Assembly (NCBI GenBank): GCA_023489135.1
Contig: JAMDCE010000627.1
Span: 1-19,097 of the forward strand
Direction: 5' to 3'
DNA: 19,097 nucleotides
From: Chloroflexota bacterium
GTDB lineage: Bacteria > Chloroflexota > Chloroflexia > JAMDCE01
Positions 8,205 through 18,800 of the stretch are shown here, piece after piece. Within the stretch, counting starts at the first letter, position 1. Each line of letters opens with the position of its first letter. Under the pieces are notes generated by a model. That model did not search any database and was not told where the DNA came from. It was given only the letters and a program-made list of their open reading frames with translations. Position numbers and translations under genes: made by a program.

Positions 8205-8372
8205 GTGCTGATTCTAATAAATACGACTCACTCCGACAAGGAGCCCTACCCCGGTTGATAGGGGTGTCAAGCTTTTGCGGCGCGCAGCGCCGCAAAAGCT
8301 TGACACCCTTAACCCTTGGGGGGCGGGGGGCAGCAGGGATGCCTGATGCCTAATTATTTGAAAGAGCACTAG
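8202..8372. mobile_element. Candidate MITE / palindromic unit 2 (171 bp)
   Basis: The termini are imperfect inverted repeats of 24 bases (8202-8225 and 8349-8372), matching at 19 of 24 positions and starting with an identical CTAGTGCT. The centre of the element (about 8287) nearly coincides with the centre of a perfect 22-base-arm hairpin (8285), so the whole unit is symmetrical. CTAG at both ends could be a 4-base target duplication, or TA a 2-base one. The right half contains a run of six G, one C and six G (8318-8330). No coding capacity is credible. The right end lies ten bases before the next start codon, so the insertion remodelled that gene's leader. Confidence 0.65.
8262..8308. repeat. 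Perfect 22-base-arm inverted repeat
   Basis: The arms 8262-8283 and 8287-8308 are exactly complementary around the 3-base loop GCA. The left arm begins GGGTGTCAAGC and ends GCGGCGC. No T-run follows on either strand, so this is not a standard intrinsic terminator, although such a stem could still affect transcription or mRNA stability between the hydrolase and GT39 genes. It is the core of palindromic unit 2. Confidence 0.9.
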
Positions 8373-8382
8373 TGGATGAGAA

Positions 8383-11068
8383 ATGGTTGACTTGAACGAA
8401 TCCGTCGCCGCGCAAGCTGATAGCGGAAGGCGGCGCCTATTCACGCTGATCCTGGTGGGAATAGTTCTCGTGATTGCCCTGGGCCTTCGCGCCTATCGCA
8501 TCGACGGACAAAGCCTTTGGTATGATGAGGGCGTCAGCGCCGCGTGGGGACGAAATCGTAGCCATGGCGCCGAGGGACCTCCTGGATATTACCATTCGCT
8601 CGGCCGCCGATATTCATCCCCCGCTGTACTATTATCTGCTTCACTTCTGGTCCGCATTTGTCGGAACCAGCGAACTGGCGCTACGCTGGTTATCGCTGGT
8701 GTCCGGTCTTCTGCTGGTGAGCGTAGTCTACGCGCTGGGGCGCCGATTGTTCAGTCCGACGGTCGGGCTGCTGGCTGCCGTTTTTGCCGCGGTGTCCCCT
8801 TTTCTCGTGTATTACTCCCAGGAGGCGCGGATGTACTCGCAGGTTGCCTTCCTGGCAGCGCTATCCTTTTACCTGTTTGCTCGGCTCATTCCTCTGGTGA
8901 CGGGCGAAGAGCGAATTGTAAGGCCTGACCCGGGAGCCCGGGGGGGCTCCCGTCCATGGCTCCCCGGAGTTATGGTCGCGCGAGCCCCGGAACCCGCGAT
9001 GTCCCGTTCAACTTTGCCCGCCGGCACTAACCGCCAAGGGCTTCTCGTAGCCTGCTACGTTCTCGTCACCGCCGCCATGCTCTACTCCCACTATTTTTCT
9101 TTTACGATCCTAGCGGCTCAAAATGTGGCCGCGCTAGCGCTGATCGTGCTAACGATTAGTCGGAAAGAGCCTTTTCGCCGGCTGGCAGGGTGGGTTGTGC
9201 TTCAGGCCGTAATCGTCACTAGCTACGTGCCCTGGCTTATTCTGACCGCCCGGCAGCTGCAATCGTGGCCGAGTATCAGCGAAGGGTTCAGCCTGGGGAC
9301 GCTTGTGCGCCGGGTCTTTCTGGTATTCACTTTCGGTCTCTCCTCAGATGCCGCCGCCACGCCCAATCGAGAAGCAGTCTTTTACGCGCTCGCACTTGCC
9401 GCTTGCCTGCTATCGCTGATTTGCTTCAGGAAGAAGGCCTTCTCCGTCACGTTGGTGATCTTCTACCTGGCCCTTCCAGTGCTGATACTGTACTTTCTGT
9501 CCCTCAAGCGGCCGATGTATAATCCGAAGTTCTTGCTGTTGGCTGCGCCCGCCTATTGTCTGCTTCTCGCCGCTGGTTTGGAAAGTATCAGGAAAACAGG
9601 ATGTGCCGTCGTGAGGGCGATTTGCACCAGGGTTTTCCCAGGCCCCGCTCCTTCGCTCGCGAGCGATGGTGGAGTTGCCCTTCGGGTGTCGCCATTCGAG
9701 AGGTACCTGAGCGGCGCGTGGTCTTTGGCCATAGTCGCGCTCCTGCTGGCCTCGGTGGCCTATCCGTTGCAGAAGTCACTCGCGGCGTACTACTTCGATT
9801 CCACGTATGCGCGGGATAATTACCGGGGCCTGGTCGGCTTCGTGAGCTCTCGCTTGCGGCCCGGCGATGCCATCGTCCTCAACGCCCCGGGCCAGGAGGA
9901 GATATTCCGCTACTACTTCAAGCAAAGCCAGCCCACGTACCCGCCTCCCATCCGAGCATCAAGTCTTCCCCGTCAGCGGCCCATGGTTGAATCGGAAACG
10001 GCCGCGGACCTACAAGCCATTGGCGAAAAGCATTCGAGAACCTGGCTCGTGCTTTGGGCCACGGCCGAGAGCGATCCCGGAAGCTTCGTTGAACACTGGC
10101 TGGATCAGAATAGCTTCAAGATCGAGAACCGCTGGTTTGGTAACATCCGGCTTTGCCTCTATGCCAATCCCGGTGACGCGGAAAGTAACAATCAATCGGT
10201 GTCCCTAAAATATGAAAATGGACTGAGGCTCGACTCCCTCCGGTTTGGCACTCGCTTGTTGGAGCCCGGGGATTCGCTAGACTTGATGCTCGGATGGGAG
10301 GCCGATAGAAAGATCGAAGACCGCTACACAGTCTTCGTACACATTATTGATGAAAAGGAGCTGCTCTGGGGGCAAATGGATAGCGAGCCTGCCGGGGGCA
10401 GTAGGCCCACAGACAAGTGGGTGGAGGGCACCAAAGTAGAGGACCGCCGGGGGGTGCAGGTTTTGGCGGGAACGCCCCCGGGAGAGTACATGCTGGAAGT
10501 CGGACTGTATCAGCCTGCTAGCGGCCGGCGCCTGGCTTTTGTGGATGATGGTGGAAAACCCGCGGGGGACAGGTACCTCTTCGGTCCCATCAAGGTGGTT
10601 TCCTCCAAGACCCGAGAGGACCCTACCACCCTGGGCGTTCGCCGGCCCCTTTCCGTCGTGTTCCGCAATCGCATCAGCTTGCTGGGGTACAATCTCCATC
10701 CCCTCGGACGAGAAACGGAGGGCGCGGCGTTCTCCTCGGTGGATATAGCGCATCTCACCCTCTTCTGGCTTGGCGGACCGCCTATCGGATTCGATTCTTC
10801 GGTCAGGATAGAGATTCGTGGCCAGGATGGCCGCGTGTTGCTGGGCGAGAACCACCCGATTTCGGAGGGCAAGTATCCAACTGGGAGATGGCGCGAGGGT
10901 GACCTGATTCGAGATCAGTACAAGCTCGCCCTAGGAGGATTGCCTGCCGGCGAATACGGAGTCTACGTTTCGCAACTCGATGCAGACGGAAACGTCATAC
11001 AGATAGAAAGCAGCAGCGTGCCCGCGACTGCCGGTTCCACTATGATTGCTGAGATCAGGGTGAAGTAG
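8383..11068 (+). CDS. GT39-type membrane glycosyltransferase, frameshifted
   Basis: This is a dolichyl-phosphate-mannose-type (PMT/ArnT-like, GT39 superfamily) glycosyltransferase that would use lipid-phosphate sugars at the outer membrane face. The N-terminus (from ATG 8383) has one transmembrane helix and LRAYRIDGQSLWYDEGVS, with the D48-E49 motif of the family. Homology then moves to the +1 frame: APRDLLDITIRSAADIHPPL continues the same protein. The shift falls near 8545-8550, at GTGGGGAC; removing one G of 8546-8549 restores a single protein of about 894 residues. Many hydrophobic helices follow, then a soluble tail of about 300 residues with two beta-rich repeats (SLRFGTRLLEPGDSLDLMLG and NRISLLGYNLHPL). 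A loop insertion near 8920-9045 contains a GC-rich hairpin. Either the gene is inactive or the base is an assembly error. Confidence 0.85.
8931..8952 (+). repeat. GC-rich hairpin inside the GT39-type gene
   Basis: CGGGAGCC (8931-8938) pairs perfectly with GGCTCCCG (8945-8952) across a 6-base loop. It lies in frame and codes for part of a polar, glycine/proline-rich loop (DPGARGGSRPWLPG) between two membrane helices. It may be the remnant of a palindromic insertion. Confidence 0.6.
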
Positions 11069-11074
11069 ACCGAG

Positions 11075-12038
<964 letters not shown>

Positions 12039-12046
<8 letters not shown>

Positions 12047-12977
12047 CTCGATTTCGGATCTTGGCATTGTCATCGTCAGCTACAACGTGCGCGACCTCCT
12101 TCGCGATTGCCTCGCCTCGATCTCGCGCAGCAACGGGGATTTTTGCTGCGACATTTTCGTGGTCGATAACGGCTCGGCCGACGGCAGCGCGGAAATGGTG
12201 GAGCGGGAGTTCCCTCGGGCAAACCTGGTGAGAAGCGCGCGCAATGGGGGATATGCGTATGCCAACAACCTCGCTTTGCGCGAAATGCTCCTGCGCGGCG
12301 CCGGCGTTTTCCCTCGCTACGTGCTTCTTCTGAACCCCGATACACTTCTCCCGGAGACAGCCCTTCAGGACATGCTGTCATTCATGGATTCGCGACCGGA
12401 GGTCGGGGCGGCCGGGCCGAAGCTGGTGCGCCCCGACGGCTTTCTGGATCTGGCCTGTCGCAGAAGCTTCCCTACCCCTGAGGTGTCGCTGTATCGGATG
12501 CTCGGTCTGAGCAAGGCGTTTCCCCGCAGCCGGCGCTTCGCCCGGTATAACCTGACCTACCTTGATTCTGACGATGTCGTCGAGGTGGACTCGGTGGTGG
12601 GCGCGTTCATGTTGATCCGGGGTGACGTGCTGAAGACGGTGGGAATGCTCGACGAGGATTTCTTCATGTACGGGGAAGACCTGGACCTGGCCTATCGAGC
12701 CAAGCAGATGGGATGGAAAGTGTACTACAATGGCAAGGTCGAGGTGCTTCACTACAAGGGCGAAAGCAGCCGCCAGCGCGGTATCAAGACTTCATTTGAA
12801 TTCTATCGGGCGATGTTGACGTTCTATCGCAAGCACTACGCCAGCAGCACGCCTTTCCCGGTCAATGCCTTGATAGTTGGGGCGATCTACGGGCGCGGGG
12901 CGCTGGCGCTGTTGCCCAACATCTTGCGCGGCTGCTACCGCGCGCGAGGTTTCGGCTGGCTGGTGAGGGAGCAATGA
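12039..12977 (+). CDS. GT2 family glycosyltransferase (rhamnosyltransferase-like), unusual start
   Basis: This is a WbbL-like family 2 glycosyltransferase, paralogous to the gene at 34-993. Motifs in order are [41 protein letters not shown] and [15 protein letters not shown]. The first beta strand, [10 protein letters not shown], is needed for the fold and lies upstream of the first ordinary start, GTG 12087 (296 residues). The frame is open back to 12036 but offers only ATA 12039 or ATT 12051 as starts. ATA is preceded by GGAGG at seven bases and gives [17 protein letters not shown], about 312 residues. A mutated or miscalled ATG is equally possible. The gene overlaps the previous one by 8 bases and the next by 4 (ATGA). 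Confidence is high for the gene and moderate for the start. Confidence 0.85.
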
Positions 12978-14374
12978 GGAAGACCACCAACGTCTACCTC
13001 GTGGTCGCTCTGGTGGCCACGGACGTTTTGATGGTGATAGTCGCGTACCTTCTGGGCTATCAGATTCGATTTCAGTCGAACATGATTCCGGTCCAGGAGA
13101 TGCACTCCCTGTCGACCTATGCCGGCCTGGCGCTGTTGCAGGGCGCCTTGCTACCGCCCATCTTCGCCGTTCAGGGGCTCTACCGGTTCAAGCGCGCCCC
13201 TTCGCCCGTCGATGAGTTCTATGGAGTGTTCAGCGCCATTTCGGTGGTATCGCTAATCGTCATGGCCGTGGCGGCATTCGCGTCGAGGGATTTCGCCTAC
13301 TCCCGAGTAATGCTCGCTTTGACCTGGCTTCTTTGCGTATTCCTGGTCACTCTAGGCCGGATCGTTCATGGCAGCGTCCAGACCATACTTCGGGCCAAGG
13401 GTGTCACCACCGACCGCGTGCTCATCGTCGGAACCGGCGACATCGCCCGGATGGTGCTGGACAAGATCCGGAACAAACCCGGACTCGGCTACCGCGTGGT
13501 CGGCTTTGCAGACGAGCAGGCTGGAGTGTCCACCGTGTATGGTGTTCCCGTCGTGGGATTGATGGACGACATTGGATCGCTTATCAGAGAGCTTCAGATC
13601 AATGAGGTGATTGTAACCATACCGACGCTTTCGCACAAAGAGATGCTGGAGATAGTGTCCAGGTGCCAGAAAGAACACGTGAACATAAAGTGCTTCCCGG
13701 ACCTATTTCAGATCATGGCCTCTGAAGTGAGCATCGGCGACCTTGACGGACTTCCCTTGGTGACGGTGCGAGACGTGGCGCTCACCGGCTGGAAGATGGC
13801 CATTAAGCGATGGCTTGACCTGCTGGTCAGCGGCGCCGCGCTCGTGTTGCTCAGCCCTTTTCTGCTTCTGATCGCCCTCATTGTGAAGATCACCGGTGTG
13901 GCTCATCCCGTGTTCTACGTTCAGGAGCGCGTCGGTCTTGACGGGAAACCCTTCTACATGATCAAGTTCAGGTCTATGGTTCCGGACGCGGAGCATCGAA
14001 CCGGCCCGGTTTGGGCCAGCAAAGAGGACCCGCGAACCACCGGTCTCGGCCGGATTCTCCGCCGCTATTCAATCGATGAGTTGCCTCAGTTCATTAACGT
14101 CCTGGTCGGAGAGATGAGTCTCGTCGGTCCCCGTCCCGAAAGGCCCTTTTTCGTGGAGCAGTTTCAGGAGAAGATCCCCCGTTACTACGAGAGGCACAAC
14201 GAAAAGGCCGGCATTACGGGGTGGGCGCAGGTGAATGGCCTGCGCGGAAACACGTCGATCGAGGAGAGAACGGCCTACGACCTGTGGTATGTGGAGAACT
14301 GGACCTTGTGGCTGGATATCAAGATCCTGGTTCGAAGCTTATTTGTTATCTTCAACGACAAGAACGCATACTAG
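12974..14374 (+). CDS. Polyprenyl-phosphate sugar-1-phosphate transferase (WcaJ/WbaP type)
   Basis: This is the initiating enzyme of the pathway: it moves a hexose-1-phosphate from a UDP-sugar to undecaprenyl phosphate at the inner membrane. At 466 residues it has the usual length of the long WcaJ/WbaP form. Four N-terminal helices lie at about 7-31, 49-70, 84-104 and 113-134. A Rossmann-like CoA_binding_3 region (about 145-265, [17 protein letters not shown]) follows. The bacterial sugar transferase domain begins at [10 protein letters not shown] (W280), with its own hydrophobic segment. Within it are E318 of [25 protein letters not shown], the catalytic D368-E369 pair of SIDELPQF, and GPRPE at 385-389. 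The ATG start overlaps the previous stop (ATGA) after GAGGGAG. It is the last gene of the polysaccharide run. The sugar could be glucose, galactose or a derivative. Confidence 0.93.
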   Translation: MRKTTNVYLVVALVATDVLMVIVAYLLGYQIRFQSNMIPVQEMHSLSTYAGLALLQGALLPPIFAVQGLYRFKRAPSPVDEFYGVFSAISVVSLIVMAVAAFASRDFAYSRVMLALTWLLCVFLVTLGRIVHGSVQTILRAKGVTTDRVLIVGTGDIARMVLDKIRNKPGLGYRVVGFADEQAGVSTVYGVPVVGLMDDIGSLIRELQINEVIVTIPTLSHKEMLEIVSRCQKEHVNIKCFPDLFQIMASEVSIGDLDGLPLVTVRDVALTGWKMAIKRWLDLLVSGAALVLLSPFLLLIALIVKITGVAHPVFYVQERVGLDGKPFYMIKFRSMVPDAEHRTGPVWASKEDPRTTGLGRILRRYSIDELPQFINVLVGEMSLVGPRPERPFFVEQFQEKIPRYYERHNEKAGITGWAQVNGLRGNTSIEERTAYDLWYVENWTLWLDIKILVRSLFVIFNDKNAY

Positions 14375-14428
14375 ATTTGCGTACAAATCCCAAACAACAA
14401 CGCCAGTTGCACCCGGCTTTGGGACGGG

Positions 14429-15073
14429 GTGGGGATTGAAGAAGAAGTGGTAGACAAGCTTATCGTTGGCCTCGGAAATCCCGGGGGGAAGTACGCGCGC
14501 ACGCGACACAACGTCGGCTTCATGTCTGCCGATGCCATCGCTCACCGTTTCAGTTTCCCCTCCTGGCGCCGGCTGTTCAAGGCGCAGGTCTCTGAAGGCA
14601 CGGTTGCCGGAAAGCGCGTGGTTCTGGCCAAGCCCCAGACGTTCATGAACTTGAGCGGCGAAGCGGTGAGAAGCCTTCTGGGATGGTACAAGCTGGATCC
14701 CCGGCACCTCCTGGCGATCTATGACGACATGGACCTTCCCCTCGGCACTATACGCATCCGGGAGCGCGGCAGCGCGGGAGGACACAAAGGCGTTCAATCC
14801 ATAATACAGTGGACCAAAACCCAGGAGTTCCCCCGGCTGCGCATAGGCATTGCCAGACCCGGCCGGGAAGGCGCCGCCGACTACGTTCTCTCGACCTTTG
14901 CGCCCGATGAGAAACCTGTGATCGAGGACGTCATCTCACGCTGCGTCGAAGCGGTGGAGACCATCCTATCGGAGGGAATCGCAACCGCGATGAACCGCTA
15001 CAATGTCGCCCCCAGACCAGATCAAGAGGAAGGACCCAAGGCCAACCGCAGTCCAGACCAGTTGCGCAGTTAG
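14429..15073 (+). CDS. pth: Peptidyl-tRNA hydrolase
   Basis: This enzyme frees tRNA from peptidyl-tRNA that drops off the ribosome. Its 214 residues are slightly longer than usual (about 190) because of a polar C-terminal tail. The active-site residues known from E. coli Pth are visible: N17 (LGNPG), H27 (TRHNVGF), N74 (FMNLSG) and D99 (YDDMDLP). The position of E. coli N114, in GHNG, is K120 here (GGHKGVQSI). EFPRLRIGIARP and DYVLSTF follow as expected. The start is uncertain: GTG 14429 gives six extra residues over GTG 14447 (VDKLIVGLGNPG), and neither has a strong ribosome binding site. The 54-base gap from the sugar transferase gene has no convincing terminator or promoter, so read-through from the polysaccharide operon is possible. 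The gene converges on the ferritin-like gene with two bases between stops. Confidence 0.95.
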   Translation: MGIEEEVVDKLIVGLGNPGGKYARTRHNVGFMSADAIAHRFSFPSWRRLFKAQVSEGTVAGKRVVLAKPQTFMNLSGEAVRSLLGWYKLDPRHLLAIYDDMDLPLGTIRIRERGSAGGHKGVQSIIQWTKTQEFPRLRIGIARPGREGAADYVLSTFAPDEKPVIEDVISRCVEAVETILSEGIATAMNRYNVAPRPDQEEGPKANRSPDQLRS

Positions 15074-15075
15074 AC

Positions 15076-15612
15076 TCAGCCCTCGAATATCGGCTTCTCC
15101 AACTCCTCGAACCACGAGTCGGTCTTTGCCAGGTATTCGTAGGTGCTCCGCAAAAGGTCCAGGTGACCCTGCTCCTCTTTCATCAGGAATTGAAACACTT
15201 CCACGGCGGGAGCGGAGGACGCTTCCGAAGCCGCCTTGGAGTATGCCTCCCACGAAGCTTTTTCCATTTCGATGCCCAATGAGAGGGCCTCGAGATCGGT
15301 AGTTTTGGCGTCTATTTTGGGAATCACGCTGGCTTGGCCCTGGGCAAACACGGAAACCTGCTCTATGTCCAGACCGTCGGCAATGGAAGCCATCTGCTGA
15401 AGCGACATCCATCCCCCGCCCTTCCTCAACTGCTCGTATTCCGCTGCCAATCTCCTGGCGTGCCCGATCTCGTCGGCGGCCAGCGAAACAAACATCTTCT
15501 TCCCGCGCGCGTCCTTCGTCCGTTCGGCCGCAGCCTTGTAGAAGGCGTGCCCGTCGAGTTCCGCCCGTATGTAGGTCTTCAACGCCTGCATTGTCTGGTC
15601 CTGGTCTGTCAT
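15076..15612 (-). CDS. Ferritin-like (rubrerythrin-family) diiron protein
   Basis: This is a 178-residue four-helix-bundle protein of the ferritin-like/rubrerythrin superfamily, probably binding two metal ions in the cytoplasm and acting in iron or peroxide handling. It has two matching half-motifs: E18 (AELDGHAFY) with E48 and H51 (DEIGH), and E117 (MEKASWEAY) with E147 and H150 (EEQGH). These six are the expected diiron ligands. A stretch rich in polar residues (about 65-105) links the helix pairs. There is no CxxC pair, so the rubredoxin domain of classical rubrerythrin is absent. The ATG is preceded by AAAGGTGA with good spacing, and an extended -10 promoter lies about 50 bases upstream. 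It is convergent with pth and divergent from mfd, so it appears to be its own transcription unit. Confidence 0.88.
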   Translation of the reverse strand: MTDQDQTMQALKTYIRAELDGHAFYKAAAERTKDARGKKMFVSLAADEIGHARRLAAEYEQLRKGGGWMSLQQMASIADGLDIEQVSVFAQGQASVIPKIDAKTTDLEALSLGIEMEKASWEAYSKAASEASSAPAVEVFQFLMKEEQGHLDLLRSTYEYLAKTDSWFEELEKPIFEG

Positions 15613-15660
15613 GTCGATTCACCTTTCCATTAGAGAGTAGTTGAGCTTCTACTTAAGTAA

Positions 15661-15666
15661 ATTATA
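15661..15666 (-). promoter_or_regulatory. Extended -10 promoter of the ferritin-like gene
   Basis: On the minus strand the sequence reads TGTTATAAT, a perfect TATAAT hexamer with an upstream TG. No good -35 box is seen at 17 bases, which suits an extended -10 promoter. Transcription would start near 15653, about 40 bases before the ATG. Just upstream, near the -35 position, lies the small palindrome CCCAGTTCTGGG (about 15685-15696), a possible operator but short. Confidence 0.55.
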
Positions 15667-15730
15667 ACATGCGCTCCACGGGCGCCCAGTTCTGGGAACG
15701 GAATGCCAATCCTTCTCAATCGCCGGCTAA

Positions 15731-15760
15731 TTGCCTCTTGCTGTGCCTCGATGCTATAAT
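15731..15760 (+). promoter_or_regulatory. Promoter of mfd
   Basis: TTGCCT (15731-15736), an 18-base spacer and a perfect TATAAT (15755-15760), preceded by TGC to form an extended -10 box. Transcription would start near 15767 and give a leader of about 100 bases. It points away from the ferritin-like gene's promoter, so the 254-base region 15613-15866 is a divergent regulatory region. Confidence 0.65.
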
Positions 15761-15790
15761 TCTTGTGCACTCTAAACCGCTGGTAATCCA

Positions 15791-15815
15791 GGGGCTGGGC
15801 CTATGGCCCAGTCCC
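15791..15815 (+). promoter_or_regulatory. Strong leader hairpin upstream of mfd
   Basis: The arms 15791-15801 and 15805-15815 pair over 11 positions (one G-U wobble) around the 3-base loop TAT; the core is CTGGGCC/GGCCCAG. It lies about 25 bases after the predicted transcription start and 50 before the mfd start. No T-run follows, so it is not a classic terminator. It may stabilise the leader or limit transcription, but no known riboswitch or sRNA family is recognised. Confidence 0.45.
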
Positions 15816-15866
15816 TATGTGTGCTTCAGTTGACGACGCGTACGTTTGAGGGTTTTGAGAAAAGAA

Positions 15867-18800
15867 GTGCTTACTCTATCGAGCTTGCTGCCGATTCTAC
15901 GACAATGGAACGACTATAGGAAGCTTCTGGCGCTACCTGCTTCGGGAGGTGACGGCGACGGTCCCGCGCGTCTTCCGCTAATAGACGCGGCCAAGCCGCT
16001 GGTCCTGGCAGGCCTGCAGCACGACCTGCGGCGTCCCCTGGTCGTGGTCACCGGCGACGGACATCGCGCCATACAGCTTTTTGAGCAGCTGAAGACGTGG
16101 TCTGCCCTGTCTGATGGGGTCCTCCTTTATCCCGAGAACGAGGCGCTCCCTTACGAATCGTCGGTGGTAGATCTTCAGGGCAGCCAGGAGCGCATCAATG
16201 CCTTAGACCGATTGGTCGGCGGCGAAGGCAACGATGGTCTGGTAGTGATCGTGCCGGCCAGAGCGCTAATGCGAAAGACGATAGGCCCACGGACTCTTCG
16301 GAATCTGAGCAGGAAGTTGAAGGTAGGCGACGGCCTGGTGCCGGATGGGTTTCTGAAGTACCTGCTTGAAGCGGGTTACCGGCCCGCGTTGGTCGTAGAT
16401 GAGTCTGGGTGCTTCAGTCGCAGGGGCGGCATCGTCGACGTATTCCCCCCATCCAACCCTGTTCCTGTCAGGATCGAGCTATTTGGCGACGAGATAGACA
16501 CCATTCGCGAATACGATCCTTCAACCCAGCGGACAATAAGAACGGTTGAGAGGGTACTGCTGCCTCCGGCGGAGGAAACCGCGGGGGTCGACCTTGGGCG
16601 TATTTGCGAGGTGCTGTCGGGGATAGACACCTCTAACCTTCGTCCGGAAGTCATGGCCGCCTGGAGATTCGATCTCGAGCGCCTGCAGAGCGGCCAAAGA
16701 TTCGATCGAGCCGCGTTCTACTGCGCTCCTTTCCTCGAATCCAATCTTATGGACTACCTCCCGAGCAACAGCGTTTTGGTGTTGGACGAGCCCTTGCAGG
16801 TGGAATCGATCGTCAATGACCTCAGCGCCCAGGCAGAGGGCTTGCGGGCCGAGCTGGTGCAGCTGGGAGAGCTTCCCGCGGATTTCCCCAGGCCGTACCT
16901 GGATTGGAGCGAAATCGGGCCGACGCTTAGGGCGGCCCTTCGCGTCGATTTTCCTTTTGGTCCCGCGGCGGAAGATCATCTTTCCGAGAGCCATGATGGC
17001 GCCGCGTTCTCTCCTCAAATGATGTATGGCGGCAAGCTGAAGACTCTTCTGGAAAAATCGAGGCAGATGGCGCGGCAGGGGGCGGTGGTAATAGTCAGCC
17101 AGCAGGCTCGGCGGATAGGCGAGCTTTTCCAAGAACTGGGCGTGGGTGCCTCCGTAATCGACTCTTTGGAGAGCCTTCCCACGGCCGGCTCGATCAATCT
17201 TCTTCAGGGCGCCATCCAGGAGGGCTTTTCCTTCCAGCCCGGTCCCGAGGGGGACGTGTTCTTTGTCCTTTCCGACGCCGAGGTGTTCGGCTGGGCCAAG
17301 CAGCGTCGCATCGTCCGCAGGAAGGTAGTACCCCGAGAGGTGTTTCTGAGCGACATCGAGCCCGGACAGTTCGTCGTCCACGTCGAGCACGGCATCGGGC
17401 GTTTTCTTGGTATGGAGCACCTTGCCCCGGATGGGGTCGAGCGCGAGTACCTGGTTATCGAGTACGCCGAGAACGACAAGCTTTACGTGCCGGTCGATCA
17501 ACTGGACAGGGTGAGCAAATACGTGGGCGCCGGCGATCAGATCCCCAACGTATCACGCTTGGGAGCCACCGATTGGCTGCGCACCCGCGAACGCGTCAGG
17601 ACCGCGACCCGGCAGGTAGCCAGGGAGCTCCTGGCCGTCTATGCCGCCAGAGAGGTGTCTTTCGGCCACGCCTTCCAGCCTGATGCCCCCTGGCAGAAGG
17701 AGTTGGAGGACTCCTTCCCCTACGTCGAGACGCCCGATCAAATTCGGGCCATCGAGGAGACGAAGTCCGATATGGAGAAGCCCAAGCCGATGGACCGGTT
17801 GATTTGCGGTGACGTCGGGTATGGCAAGACCGAGGTCGCTCTTCGGGCTGCCTTCAAGGCGGTAATGGATGGTAAGCAGGTGGCGATACTGGTACCGACG
17901 ACGGTGCTGGCCCAGCAGCATTTCACTACCTTCACCGAACGAATGCAGGCCTTTCCGGTGCGCGTCGAGATGCTTTCTCGATTCCGGTCCGACAAGGAGC
18001 AGAAGGCCGTGATCGAGGCGCTCAAGGACGGCTCGGTGGATATCTGTATCGGCACCCATCGCCTGATCCAAAAGGACGTCTCGTTCAAGGACCTTGGGCT
18101 GGTTATTATCGACGAGGAGCAACGGTTTGGGGTGATGCACAAGGAGCGCCTTAAGAGGCTACGCACCGAGGTGGATGTGCTCACGCTCACCGCCACGCCG
18201 ATCCCGCGCACCCTATATATGGCTATCGCCGGTGTCCGGGACATGAGCACCATGGAGACCCCGCCGGAAGAACGCTTGCCGATTCGCACTTTCGTCGCCG
18301 AGAATAACGATCATCTGGTCCGAGAGGCGATCCTTCGCGAGATGGATCGCGGGGGGCAAGCGTACTTCGTTCACAACCGGGTGCAATCCATTAGCTTGAT
18401 TACCCGAAGGCTGGCGGAGTTGGTGCCGGAGGCGATCATATCCGTCGGCCACGGTCAGATGCCTGACGAGCAGCTCGAAAAGGTCATGTTTGATTTCGCG
18501 GCCGGCAAGTCGGACGTCCTTGTCTGCAGCACGATCATCGAATCCGGACTCGACATCCCCAACGTGAACACCCTGATCGTCAACCACGCCGATCGCTTCG
18601 GGCTGGCTCAGTTGTACCAGTTGCGCGGCCGAGTAGGGCGAGGCGCGAACCGGGCTTACGCTTACTTCTTGTACAGCAAAGACAAGAGGTTGACACCCAT
18701 ATCGGAAAAGCGGCTGCGCACCATCTCAGAGGCGACGGAGCTGGGCTCCGGATTCAGGATAGCGATGAAGGACCTCGAGATTCGCGGCGCCGGCAACCTC

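Noticed and set aside
8262..8308. Hairpin as a rho-independent terminator
   Set aside because: No T-run follows on either strand, and the stem is the centre of a larger symmetrical element.
8536..8560. Programmed +1 ribosomal frameshifting in the GT39-type gene
   Set aside because: No known slippery site with a stimulatory structure or rare-codon/stop context is seen; a base error or mutation at the G run is simpler.
14389..14423. CCCAAA/TTTGGG pairing between the sugar transferase and pth genes as a terminator
   Set aside because: The stem is only six pairs with a 23-base loop and no T-run.
15817..15849. Ten-codon open frame (MCASVDDAYV) in the mfd leader as a leader peptide
   Set aside because: It has no ribosome binding site and no regulatory codon bias; such short frames are expected by chance.
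16521..17501. 326-codon open frame on the minus strand
   Set aside because: It lies wholly inside mfd, whose plus-strand translation shows the full set of Mfd motifs. The minus frame has no recognisable domain.
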